DNA of 64,000 bases from Bullera alba (lineage: Eukaryota; Basidiomycota; Tremellomycetes; Tremellales; Bulleraceae), in contig BCIX01000001.1 of assembly GCA_001600095.1 (NCBI GenBank), positions 6,163,198-6,227,197 on the forward strand, written 5' to 3'. Under the pieces are notes generated by a model. It had not been told where the DNA came from, searched no databases, and worked only from the letters and a program-made list of their open reading frames with translations. A program made the position numbers and the translations under genes. Numbering within the stretch: the stretch's first letter is position 1; every line of letters begins with the position of its first letter. Positions 1-11,657 of the stretch are shown here, one piece after another.

Positions 1-170
1 CCCCTCCAAAACCAGCGTGCGGGTTCAATCCACTCGGGAGGAGGATCGCCAGATTGCCCTCATCTCAGTCCAAATGCCAGCGGACTTTGATCCGTCGACG
101 TCAGACTGAACCAACGCAGATGGCCTAGATGGTATCAGCATTCGGTTCATGGTATACACTACATGAGTGT

Positions 171-1332
171 TCACGAGACCCACAGGGTGACCTTGCAGTC
201 TGCAACGTACTGGCCCGACTTGATAGGCGCAAGTGCCGCCCAGACAATTGGCCGGGCTCCCTGCTCAGGCGTCCGACAGAACAGATGGGCATACAACCTG
301 GACGTCAGACGACACTCGGACACCTCGTGTAGCAATCTACCTACCTCGTGATAAAACCTTGGACGGCGGACATATCGCGGGTCACGTTCGTAGCTACCGC
401 ACCTGGATCTGCGGTAGACACGATTACATCCGGACCTGCGGTCTCAACCAGAGTAGGTATAGCGAGCATCAAGATAGCTCGGGAGTCAGCGCATCGGATT
501 GGGTGTCAACTCACCTTTGCCTCGCTCATAGCATTTCCCATCCCATTTGTCCGAAGCTTTCATCTCATTCGCACATTGTATCATCGTTCCATTCTCAAAA
601 CCTCTTAGTTCTCCGACGAACGTGTGAGTGAAAGAAGTGTTGATTGTCAGATGTGGCTTGACTGGGATACCGGGCAGGGGCTTGTTGGCGGTACGCTGAA
701 GGATTGGGAGGATCAATTCCGAGAGAAGCAAGGTCGCGACGACGTTGACTTGCAGACTGGGACCAGACGTTTGTGCGTTAGTGTCATCGATCTTCATTCT
801 GGAGACACGCTTACGATACCTCGAGACCATCTTCGGTAGACTTGTAACTTTGCGGTAGAATCCCAGCATTTGCAACCTGTCGAATGTCAGCTCGAGCCTG
901 AGAGGATTCGAAGAGATGTTTCAGCTCACAAAGACATCCAACCTATCCAAACGTTCCTCGCATTTCCTCGCAAACCCCCTCACACTAGTGAAACTCGACA
1001 TGTCAAGTTGCCATACTTCAGGCTGAATACTCCCGCCAGTGGCTTGGGCTATCTCAGCAGCAGCCTCATGGCCCGCTTTCTCGTTCCGGACAGCTAGGAT
1101 CAATCGAGCGGGTTTGCGTTCTGCGAAATGGTGCGCAGCGGACTTGCCAATACCGCTAGCCTTTGTCAGCTATAGGTCACAACTAATGCAGCCTGAGAGG
1201 AAAGACGACGACGACATACCTGTTGGATCCTGTCACAATGACTGTCCTTCCTTCGAGTCTACCCTCAGGAAGGGGCAAAGATTTCTCCTGGAAGATGACA
1301 TATTTGGTGACCGAGTCGGTTGCGAACGGCAT
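171..1332 (-). CDS. Short-chain dehydrogenase/reductase (SDR), WW-oxidoreductase/retinol-dehydrogenase-like
   Basis: Probable NAD(P)-dependent oxidoreductase of the classical SDR family, substrate unknown. Six exons can be assembled: 1332-1220, 1155-930, 876-815, 756-515, 477-345 and 297-171, giving 300 aa. The N-terminus carries the cofactor-binding motif (VIVTGSNSGIGK, rebuilt across intron 1), then an NAG motif (VANAGI), then TEDGLEVSLQVNV, typical of the family. The catalytic YxxxK (YERGK) sits at the end of exon 4 and is followed by a DPGAV segment. The start is the first in-frame ATG upstream of the Rossmann motif. Substrate and cellular location cannot be told from sequence. The C-terminus ends soon after the usual last strand, so the model looks complete. 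Confidence 0.85.
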
Positions 1333-1857
1333 CCTGGCTGGAATCAGGCGACAAACCAAAGCGTGAGTTGTGATGCACAAACAAGTCGGATTGACATCTG
1401 GGGTCCTTGAGATGTCAATATTGCTGTTATAACTACACGCACTGTGCCGGAGGCCGACGGGCAATGATGGTTGTGGGACTGGGAAGACCTTCGGGCCCGA
1501 ACGAAGCCGCGCGGCCACGCCACCGAAAACCAAGCTCTGCCGGAGCTGGATGCTCGAGTTTGATGACACGTCCCTGCTTGACATCGATAATCCTGTGAGA
1601 CCGGGTGCACATGACCCGATCAGTATCAGCAGTGACGGGTGTGATCCACGTACTCAGAACCCAGACCAGCCTTTGTCATGGAAAATGGCGATAATCCACG
1701 GCCCTCTCGAACGCGATAGATGCTGGTGCGCGAAGGATAACCCTAACACATGAGATGTCAATGCACACCATTGCCACACCATAGACGCTACACTCCCACA
1801 AAGCTACCGTGACAACCATGCATGCCACTCGCAAGAGCAAAGGCGGTAAAGATCCGT
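1333..1857. other. Intergenic, SDR promoter and RPL5 3' flank
   Basis: Both flanking genes are on the minus strand. Short open frames occur here, but none shows family resemblance or a credible exon structure. I see no RNA gene. Confidence 0.6.
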
Positions 1858-3080
1858 TTACTCCTCGTCCTCCTCCTCCTCCTCGTCGTCTCCAGCATCG
1901 ACCTTGCCGGCCTGGTAGGCGGAGATCTTGTCCTGGACCCTCTTCCTTCGCTGCTCCCTGTTGAGCTTGTGCTGCTTCCTCGACGAAGACTCCTTGGTCC
2001 ACTTGGCAGTGTCTTTCTCGGTTGGCTTGAACTCTGGGTCCTCTCGGATGGCGGCGTAGGCGCTCGAGTACATCTCCTCGATGTCCTCGGAACCAATGTC
2101 GTCAGCGAGGTAGGTGGCGAACTGCTTCTTGAATCTGAGAAGTCAATGATCAGCGACCGCAAGAGAAGAGCTTACTCCACCAAGACTCACCGCTCGTCGT
2201 CTTCCTCCTCCAGCGACTCCATGTACTCGGCGACGTGACCACCGACGATGTACTTCTGGAGAACCTCGGCGTCGATAGCCTTGCTCTCTGGGTCGAATCC
2301 TGGGAATCGCTTCTCGTTGTGGGGAATGAAGATACCACCATCCGAGGCACCCTTCATGGCACCGAAGACTCGGTTACCGGTCGAGGTTCGTCGGAGACCG
2401 ACATCGAGGTAGGCCTTGAATGGCCTTGGCTCGTCCTCACCAAGGGGCTCAACAAGCTCGAGCTCTCCAGATGGCTCGGAGAAACCCTCGTACTTGTCGG
2501 CGAGGCCGAGCTTGGTGAGAGCTCGTCGGGCGACAAGGAGACCGGTGGCGTAAGCAGCAGTCCAGTTGGTCAATCCGTGCTTGATACCGTATCTCTCAAG
2601 CTCCCTCGACGAGGCGTGGGTGAAGACAACATCTCCCTATAACGAAAGCAATGAGAAAAGTCCAATAGTGTCCATTCTTTCACTCACGACAAGCTTGGCG
2701 TAGATGATCTGGCAGATGACCTGCCTGTTGGTGATTCGGACAACAAGTCTGTACTTGGGGGAAGAGTACTAGATCACTTCCATCAGTCACCCGACCATAT
2801 CATTCCCTCTCCATCCTATTCACCTTGTTCTTGGCCTGGGCAGTCAACCTCTTCCTGGCGTAGTAGTCGGTTCGGCCCTCTCTTCTTCTTCGGGGCTTGA
2901 CCTGGAATCTGAGGAAAGGTCAGGTTACATTCCCTCCAACTATCTTCGTCTTGACCCTATCCACTTGTCGAGCTCCTCGTCCCCATTCCGTAGATTTCCT
3001 TCCTCCTAAATTTGGTGTCTTGAGCTTCCGACTTACCGCGACATGTACGCGCTCGACTTGACGGTTTTGACGAAAGGCAT
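1858..3080 (-). CDS. RPL5: 60S ribosomal protein L5 (uL18)
   Basis: Large-subunit protein that binds 5S rRNA with L11. Five exons (3080-3037, 2908-2824, 2768-2688, 2636-2191, 2134-1858) give 310 aa, close to the family length. The N-terminus [15 protein letters not shown] and the following [16 protein letters not shown] segment are diagnostic, as are GLLVARR and the basic C-terminal region [15 protein letters not shown]. The protein ends in an acidic stretch with five consecutive Glu, then Asp-Glu-Glu. The start is fixed by the conserved N-terminus in exon 1. It is divergent from the PDI gene at 3484, with 403 bp between start codons. Confidence 0.97.
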
Positions 3081-3483
3081 CTTTGCTGATGTACCTCTTT
3101 TGGGTGGCCTGTTCGCGAGAGAAAGAGAAGGTGGTGGTTTTGAAGGCTGAACAAGAAGCACCTCTAGTCCACCTATCCTCAAAATCGCAGGCTGTGGATC
3201 CTAGCGGAGGTCTCCCCCTCACCATCCCTCGGCGTTTCGTTGTCGATCGGCATTTTGGGCGGATACAAATTTGTCCCCTGATTGCGGTTGATGTGGCACT
3301 TTTGCCGAGGATCGACACGGAGTAATTTCATATCTCCGCTCGCTTGCGGCATACCCGTGACCTCCACGTCAGACGTCCATGCCGCAGCGCTGATGAATCC
3401 GAGGGTGTACTTCGGAGTCCACTTCAGTAAGACACGAACGAGCCCCCGCAGGACTGGTCACGAAGGATCAATTCAAGTACGCT
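3081..3483. promoter_or_regulatory. Divergent promoter region RPL5 / PDI-like gene
   Basis: A 403-bp interval between two divergent start codons, so it must hold both promoters. I see no strong TATA box, and no coding potential beyond overlapping short frames. Confidence 0.6.
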
Positions 3484-4781
3484 ATGATTTTCTCAACGCT
3501 GTTGACATGCCTGGCTGTCGCCCCAGCGGCAGTATGGGCCGGCATGTACGGTCAACCCGTCATCAACCTGGACGCTAAGACCTTCAAGTCAGTCATGGCG
3601 ACGGAGCATGCGGCGGTGAGATGAGCCCAACTAAATTGCGATCGCATAGTCACTGACAATGAGCGTATAGATGGTAGCCTTTGTTGCCCCATGGTGTGGT
3701 CACTGCAAGAATATGGCGCCGGAGTACACTTCCGCAGCACAGTCCTTGTCCCCTCTGATCCCATTCTATGCTGTCGACTGTGATGCCTCACAGAACAAGG
3801 GGCTTTGCGCCGAGTATAGAATCGAAGGCTTCCCAACGGTCAAAGCGTTCCCACGAGCGGGTAAAGGTGCTGCAAGGGACTATAACGGCGAAAGGAAGAA
3901 AGGAGCTTTTGTCGACTTCGCAAAGACCTTGGTGCCGGATAGGGTGAAGAAGCTGCGGGTGGATGATGGGGTGGAATCGGTGTTGAGCAAATTCTTAGGA
4001 GAGGTAAGCAGCAACCCAGCTTCCGCTTCTACAAGTCCTGCGCTCAAGCTGATTTATTTACACAGAAACCAAAACTCCCACACGCACTCTTGATACACCC
4101 TTCAACACCATCAATACCCTTCTTGTGGAAAGTTCTCGGTCATCGGCTATCCAGCAAGGTACGTTGGATGAATCGTGACTCGCTAAAGAGCGTTCGCTGA
4201 TAAAGTTGAATAGCTACATCTAGGCTACATCCGAGATAGCAAGTCACACGAAGTGCTGTCTTCACTTGGACTATACGATGCCACGGAAACGACAAGAGAC
4301 ACCGCCCGAGCCGTCTTCTGGCCTGCTGGTGGAGATACGGCTCAAGTAGTCGAGTATGACGGTACGTTGCTCCTATCCTGCCTCACACACTTCTTATACT
4401 GACCCCTTTGTAGGCGAGCTGAAGTTTAATGCCCTCCTGAGCTGGCTGCAGGCTCACGCAGACGGGAAGGACACTCCCCAAGATAGCAAGAAGCAGAAAC
4501 CCATTAAAGCCACTGCCGGTTCCGAAGCTGCTCGACAAGCAAAGCTGGACCAGGCGGAAAAGAGGGAACAAGAACGAAGAAAAAAGCAGGGCGAGCAGTC
4601 GGGAACGAGCAACGTCGAGGCGGCGCCAAATGCTCAGCCCGGGGAGAGCGTTTCGGAGGACAGTGCGACAGGCGCTTCGGATCAGTCGTCGGGAGGAGCG
4701 CCTGAGCCAGTTCCGGGAAGTGATACAGTGCCAGATGTCAGTGAGCAAGGCAGGGTCGAGATTTTGCACGAGGAGTTGTAA
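3484..4781 (+). CDS. ER protein disulfide isomerase, single thioredoxin domain (MPD1/P5-like)
   Basis: Secretory-pathway oxidoreductase for disulfide formation. Five exons (3484-3615, 3671-4003, 4066-4158, 4214-4361, 4414-4781) give 357 aa. Residues 1-20 form a hydrophobic signal peptide. A thioredoxin fold follows, with the active site APWCGHC (Cys53/Cys56) and the cis-Pro segment EGFPTVKAF. No second CxxC is visible, so it resembles yeast Mpd1 more than two-domain P5. A central region probably forms a redox-inactive fold. A charged KREQERRKK helix and a Ser/Glu-rich linker lead to the C-terminal tetrapeptide HEEL, a plausible HDEL-type ER-retrieval signal. Confidence 0.9.
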
Positions 4782-5099
4782 ATATCATACGGACACTATG
4801 TCAAGGACGTGTCCGACATACATGCGCATACCTGCATCTACCTGTGCAGTCATTATTAAAGCGCAGTCAGCGCTGCGCTTCAGCCAGTCTCATGTACCTT
4901 ATGCAAACCTTATGGCAGGCGGCAGCAACGCTAGGAGGCTATCGTCCGGAAGAATCCCGGATAAAACCCGAGTCAACCCAGAGGTCCCAAAAGTCGGACA
5001 TCGCAGCGAGCTCGCAGCTAGCGTCGACAGCAAGTCGACAGGTCAAACGTTGAATTACTACAGTGACGCCAGCATCCAGCGAGTATCTATATCAACAAC
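4782..5099. other. Intergenic, PDI 3' flank and FRS1 promoter
   Basis: A 318-bp gap between two plus-strand genes. I see no gene or RNA and no clear TATA box. Confidence 0.5.
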
Positions 5100-7729
5100 A
5101 TGGTGAGACGGTTCAGCTTAGCACCAAAAGCACCATTTGGAAAACGGCAGCTGATAAAATCCATAGCCCACGATCACTGTTGACAAGGCCGAGCTCTACC
5201 GTCGTCTGGAGAGGGAATACTGTGAGCACCTCCGCTCTGACCTCCGCCCTTCCTTCCTCCATCCGGATTGTCGTATGCAAGCTGATCTATGCCTCAGCGA
5301 CACACGAATTTGACGAGCTCTGTTTCGACTATGGAATCGAATTGGACGAGGATGTGAGTAGGGAAGGACTGGACTTGCAAGTAGGCGTTGTGAGACTGAT
5401 CAATCGTCAGACAACCAAGGAGGTAGAAGAGGCTAAGGCCAAGGGGCTACCAACACCTCCGCCTCAGTTGAAAATTGAGATCCCAGCTAACAGGTTTGTC
5501 AGGCGGCTCGAGGGTAGACGGCATGGCTGATGCCCTTTCTGTAAACAGGTACGACCTGCTATGCCTGGAAGGTCTGGCTCGAGCGCTGCGGGTGTTCTTG
5601 GAAAAGGAGAAAGCACCAAAGTACACTCTGTCCGTCCCCGCCGTCATGCAAGAGGTCTTCGTGGAGTCTTCGGTGGGTCAACGGTCTTCCAGACGAGATC
5701 AGAAGTCCTCTTTATTCGCTCAGCTGACGATGTGATTGGTTAGACGGCCCCGCTGCGGCCATACTTTGCGTCTTGTATCTTGCGTCTAGCTAGGCCCATG
5801 AACGATCTCGAGTACGAGTCGTTCATCGACCTACAAGACAAGCTGCATCAGAATCTCTGCAGGCAAAGACGTTTCGTTGCCATCGGAACGCACGATTTGG
5901 ACACGATAGAGGGACCGTTCAGGTACGGCTCAATGTCGCTCCAGGAAGTACGCGTAATGAGCTGACTATTATCCCTCAGATACATGTGCAAGGACCCCAA
6001 ACAGATCGAATTCGCCCCTCTGAACAAGGACACCGAGTACACTGCCGAGGAGCTCATGACTGTGTACGAAGTGAGCTTTGACTCCACATTCAACCTATAA
6101 TGAAGCCATACTGAATTATTCCCAGGGAGACCGACACCTGAACAAATTCCTCCACATCATCCGTGACGCTCCTGCCTACCCCATCATCTACGACAGTAAA
6201 GATCGAGTACTGTCCATGCCGCCCATTATCAACTCTCAGCGTGAGAGCCGTCCGCCACTATGTTGCGAGCAGAGCTGACACTCCATTGTAGACTCCAAGA
6301 TAATAGCGGGCAAGACCAGGAACATCTTTGTGGACACGACCGCGACGGACAAGACCAAGCTGTCAGTATCAAATCGACTAGAGTTCGAATCATGACTGAC
6401 CCAGGCTGCAGGGATATCGTCATCAACATGGTAGCGACCATGTTCGCAGAGTACTGCGACATCCCCTTCTCGTAAGCTGGCGAGCCCGTCTGACAGAAAT
6501 CCCAGCTAACAAAACCCAGCATCGAGCCCGTCAAGATCCACATGCCGGACGGCTCGTCACACATATCTCCTCCCCTCGCACCCCGCCCAACCACCGCCTC
6601 TTCCTCTTATATCAACGCCGCTACGGGTCTGTCTTTATCTCGAGAGGAGCAGTCGGTGCTGCTCAACCGGATGTCTTTGGATACCAAGCCATCGACAACC
6701 GACCCAGACGCCCTGGAGCTAGAGATCCCCTGCACACGGCCTGATATCCTGCACGAGTGTGATATCATGGAAGATGCCGCCATTGCCTATGGATTCAACA
6801 GCTTGCCGACCAGTCTGCCCAAGACCAACACCGTGGCCAAGCCATTCGCCGTGAACAGACTAGGAGATATCCTCAGAAAAGAATGTGCCATGGCTGGCTG
6901 GATCGAAGCCCTTCCTCTGATTCTGGTAAGTGTATAAAGTCACAAAGATCCCGATCGCTCTCTGACCTGATGATAGTGCTCGCACGATGAGAACTTTGCC
7001 TGGTTGAACCGAACCGACCCAGGGAAATACGCGATCGCTTTGGCCAACCCCAAGTCGCTAGAGTACCAAGTCGTCCGAACGTCCCTGCTTCCCGGCATGC
7101 TCAAGACTGCTCGAGAGAACCGATCGCTGCCGCTGCCGATGAAGATCTTCGAGTGTTCGGACATTGCTGTCCAGGATGCCGCGGAGGAGCGAGGCGCCAA
7201 AAACTCCAGGCGTCTTTGCGCCCTGTACATGGACAGAAAGGCCGGGTTCGAGGTTGTTCATGGGCTGCTTGATCGGATCATGCAGATCCTCGGCGTGCCC
7301 TTCCTCCAGAGCAAGGAGGGCAAGGGAGAGTACGGGTACTACATCGAGGGCTCAGACGGTGAGTGCCAGACGTCGGAAACAGCACCGAACGGAATAGTGC
7401 TGACATTCGCGCTTTGTCTTGCAGATGCCACCTATCTTCCGGGACGAGGAGCAAAGGTGTACTACAGGCCACGAAAGAACTACCCCACTTCCGAGCCCAC
7501 TCCCTCCGCGCCATCCAACGAGGAACCCAAATCCGCGCTCAAGACGCTCGCCGCCGACCTCAAGTCCGTCCTGCCCGGTCATGGCGACAAGGCCAAGGAG
7601 GCCTCGGGACCCAGCAGCAGAGACTTCGTTCTCGGCTCTTTGGGTGTCCTCCATCCTACGGTGATCAGCAACTTTGAGCTCAGCAGACCTTGTTCGGCAC
7701 TGGAGATTGACGTCGAGCCGCTGCTCTAG
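5100..7729 (+). CDS. FRS1: Phenylalanyl-tRNA synthetase beta subunit, cytosolic
   Basis: Beta chain of the alpha2beta2 enzyme that charges tRNA-Phe. Thirteen exons give 642 aa: 5100-5102, 5167-5221, 5298-5353, 5411-5493, 5549-5672, 5744-5922, 5980-6070, 6126-6240, 6292-6361, 6412-6471, 6520-6925, 6977-7358 and 7425-7729. Exon 1 contributes only the ATG, and exon 2 begins PTITVDKAELYRRL as in eukaryotic orthologues. Supporting segments are IPANRYDLLCLEGLARALR, MPPIINSQHSK, VFVDTT-like NIFVDTTATD, EIPCTRPDILHECDIMED and GVLHPTVISNFEL. A Pro/Ser/Lys-rich insertion of about 40 residues lies just before the last conserved block. All twelve introns are short and have GT-AG ends. Confidence 0.96.
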
Positions 7730-7896
7730 ACAGCGCTATCTATCTAACGCTTGGGTCGTGGTCTATTGAATGCATTGGTAGTTGCACAACATGGACACTC
7801 CCAATACAAAGCGGCACAATCTTGGCAGACCTGACATCCTTACAATCATTCATAGGTCAAGTCTCGAGGCGCGCGGCCAAGTGGCTAGCGCTGACC

Positions 7897-10800
7897 TCAG
7901 GCTTGGACCTCGACCGCGCTCTGAGATCTTTCCCGCTCGCGCTTCACCACCCGAAGCTCCTCCAGCCTTGCTTTGAGTTTTGGCACCTCTAGCAATTTAT
8001 GCTCTAGATCCTGCTTTTCCTCTTGCAACGCCAGCCGTCTCTCCGCATCCAACTCGGTACTAAGGGTTGACTGTGTCAGTGGAACGGATACCGTGGGGCA
8101 CCGGGTCGACTCACAAGACGTAGCCGCCCATTCCGTCGTATTGAAGTACCATTGAATGATACTTCCATAACGACGGTCGATGGCTGACTGTCATGAGGGT
8201 GATGCCGAGGGCTGAGAGAAGCGCTCGGTGAGCTCTACTGATTTACAGGCTGAAGAAATACGGTGAAGCATAGCACTCACCCGTGGCATGATCGTACATG
8301 ACCTTCTCGATCTCTAGCGTTACCGCGCTCGTGCACTCGTCCAGAATAGCATACTGCGGGGCGGTCAGGACCACCCGTTTCGGACGAGTACCGCCATGGC
8401 CCAAATACGTAAAACGCACCTTCGGCTTGTGGTAGAATAGCCTTGCCATGGCAATACGTTGTTTGTCCCCGCCACTCAACGCATCTCTCCATTCTCGAAC
8501 AGTATCCCATCCTCCCTCCCTCTCAACTATATGACCCATCTCGACAACGTCAAGAATGGCAAGCAACGCCTCGTCAGTCCTGCCTTTTGCTAACATCTCC
8601 TCTCGGGTATCGGGGTAGATGATCTGATCGCGTAGTGTTCCCGTACAGAGATACGGTCTCTGGGGGATATACGTGAATTCCCTGGCAGGCGGTTTGTAGA
8701 CCGTACCACCTGTCACGATGAGGTGAGCTGTTGATACCTCACATGATGACAACTAAGCTCACCATAGACTGGCCATAGACCACCGAGAATACGGAACAAA
8801 CTGCTCTTGCCACCTGACACGCTTGTTCAGCAAAGCCAGTATGTAGATATCTGTGAACTCACATCCATTGGGTCCCACAACTAGGAGGTGCTTCTACGCA
8901 AGCAGTCTCCTCAGCTCAGCCTGACGGTCGATCAAATGCCTCACTCACTCCTGGTTCAACATTGAAGCTCATAGATTTCACCAAAACATCTCCGTTGGGA
9001 CTGATGAGGGGAACATTGTCGAAGCGGATTTCCTCCGCCTCAATGATCTTCCCTCTGCCTTCGAGCACTGGATTCGGATATTAGCGCTACCCCTCAAGCT
9101 GAGTCTGACTGGAAGATGTCAGGTCACCTACTCTTCTTGTTGTCGTCGACGCTGGAACTGCTGACCAGCTTTTTCTGATATCTCCCCGCTTTCACGTCGT
9201 CCATCGTGTCGAGCAAGTCGGACACTCGGGCTGTGTATCCTGCGAGCTCGGCCAGTTCCTGTAGCAGGCGTCAATTCACGACTCCAACGAGTGTGCGCGT
9301 TTTCCCCTACTTTGTAGCTGTACATGACCCGTCCGAACGCATCACTGGAGGATAGCAGCAGGCGTCTGTTTGTGATGAAGCCTATACTCATCTCGTCAGC
9401 CTCGATCGCTTCAGGATCTAGCCAATGACCTACCCTCCGTTCTCGAACTCAGGTCGCCCTTCTTCATCCCTAGTATCTCACCCGCGAAAACGGGTATGGC
9501 GCAGATACACAGTCCCAAGCTTCCCCAAACCCACTTGATCACGCCTTCCTCTGCCATCCCGTGCCAGACCCGGATTCTGAGTACCCTGTTGACATGCTTG
9601 ATGAGGGCAAAGTATCCCCGCTCAATGACGTTCTTCTCAAACTCCTCCCCGTGGTACAGAGCCACTTCCTCTGCAGACTCAAGCAGCCTCGAGTGGGTGA
9701 ATCGGAGCTCTCCCTCGAGAGTGGCTAACGAAGTGATGAGCGTTGTTATCACTCCCTAGCCCCCAGCCAGAAGCGGATCTTCTGACAACACACACTCACC
9801 CTCATGCGCGGCGTATTGTCCGAATGGAGGTGTGATGGCTCTCAAGAGACCAGCACTCGTTTGCACCAGGATTGTGAGTATGACCAATCCCTCGGCGCCG
9901 ACGTTCCGCGAAAGCTGATAGTTGTAAAGGCTGTACTTCTATATCAGTTGGTGAACCCATATTAGAATTCGTATCCACTGACATGACGTCCAAGACTGGT
10001 TTAGCCAGATTCGAGTATATCTCTGCGAGCTTGTTACTGAACTGCTGTATATCCACGGTCATATACTGGTGCCGATGTCAGCGATCAAACTGTACCAAGT
10101 TCAGCCTTCTGCCTTACCTGATCGGCATTTTTGATCCTGTCGTCCAGATTCGCCAACTTGTAGAACAGCTGTTCGGCTTTTTCCTCCCCGTTAGTAGGAA
10201 TCGAGCCTCCAGTGGAAGATGTCGGAGGATCCAAATAGGTCCCAAGAGCGTGCTTGGTGAGTCTGAGCTGGGTCAGCGAGAAGATCTCCGAAGCAACTAT
10301 TCAACCAGCTCTTGACCCAGGCTTCGGTAATTGAGCCCACCTGGTGCGATAAGCCAGACCGAGTTCAGACTGGAGATACTCTAACATCGAGTTGGTGTAT
10401 GTAGCGGGAATAGCCACCAGTAACCATCTGACCAAGTTGAGCAAGAAGAGATGTGGTTGTGCCGTGACCAAACTCGAGACGATCCTGCGTTCATACATCA
10501 GTGATTCATTGCGACCAGCCTAATCTAACAAGCTTACCGTCCGTCAAGGTCGGCGATGTACAGACTCAGACCGGTCCTTGTTAACAGGAAGACAGAGTGT
10601 AATGCCAGCATCGCCGCTTCTCTGCTTTTGAGACTGGGAATGACTATCCGCAATAGGCGTCTGAGCTTGACGTGAAACAATGGGTCATTGACAGAAGCCT
10701 TGTTCTTGTTGTTGCTACCTGTTTATCCAGTCAGTCATCTCAATCGGTCAAAAACCCGCCAGATGTCCTGCTCAGAACGACATAGCTTAGCGCAAGTCCC

Positions 10801-11062
10801 ACGCACCTTTGGCCCGTCGTCCACTCTTCTCCCTGCCTGCACCGCCCTTATTCCCCGCTCGACCCGTCACCGCCATCCATGTCGTACCCAAGCAATATGC
10901 CACGAAACCTGCCGTCAGTACCCTTTGGACTTGGGGCCTGTGCTTGATGTACGTGTCGAGGACCAGGCGGAGTCGCGAGCGAAGGAGGTGTATCTGTTCT
11001 GTAGTTATCGGTGTCCTTTGCACGAGCCGTCGCAGCGCCTCGCGAGGAGCGCCGTCCGACAT
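7897..11062 (-). CDS. Peroxisomal ABC half-transporter, ABCD family (PXA/ALD-type)
   Basis: Half-transporter expected to import long-chain acyl-CoA into peroxisomes as a dimer. Many exons. The first reads [17 protein letters not shown]. The next carries [20 protein letters not shown] then LYIADLDGR, diagnostic for ABCD proteins, followed by membrane segments and NADQ. Later come [16 protein letters not shown], Walker A spliced from two exons ([17 protein letters not shown]), [20 protein letters not shown], signature [16 protein letters not shown], Walker [11 protein letters not shown] and [14 protein letters not shown]-terminal coiled coil rich in Glu, Leu and Lys follows. The start is the first in-frame ATG. 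The frame stays open upstream without an ATG, so an extra 5' exon is possible. Confidence 0.9.
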
Positions 11063-11657
11063 GGCGTCGTCGTTGACCGGGACGTGATTGACCAGAGCGG
11101 TTGAAAGTTCGCTCGTTGGGCTGATATCTTGTTGGTCTGCCAAGCTGCGAAGAGTTCAAGTCATGCAAGTCAACGTCCTTCGCCGGCCGGCTATCGGCAG
11201 CGCGAGCGAACCGGTGGCGAAATCAAATCACCGCTTCATCGATCATCGATCATCAGGTTGACTACTGGCTGTGATCGCCATGACTCAGACTCTCGAGTCT
11301 TTTGGTTCTTGCATCGATTATTTACTTCTGTATATGTGTACGAAACGGAGAACAATATCCTGCAGCCTTCACCAACATGTCCAGTACTAGGGCGGGAGCC
11401 GTATTAAAGATGACAAGGGTTGAGGCGAATTCGGGGGAGAAGATGTAAGAAGGGGGAAATAGTACGGACAAAATGACAACGAGATGGGCGAACGAGCTAG
11501 CCAAAGAGGAGCTTCTAATCGTCGGCTAATGAGAGGAAAAGAAGAATAAGGTGTCAGCGAACAGGGTCAAGATGTGATCAACAGGTCGCGAGGGGAGAGT
11601 TCAAGAGTGCAGGTCGAATGTTGTGCATGGTGCAAGACGAGGCGATGGGCCGAATGT
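11063..11657. other. Intergenic, ABCD transporter promoter and SLM1 3' flank
   Basis: A 595-bp gap. An open frame continues upstream of the ABCD start to about 11143 but lacks an ATG. Nothing else is recognised apart from the short repeated ATCGATCATCG near 11235-11255. Confidence 0.5.

Noticed and set aside
1..60. tRNA-like T-arm sequence GGGTTCAATCC near the left edge
   Set aside because: The flanking bases do not form a T stem and no other tRNA arms are present.
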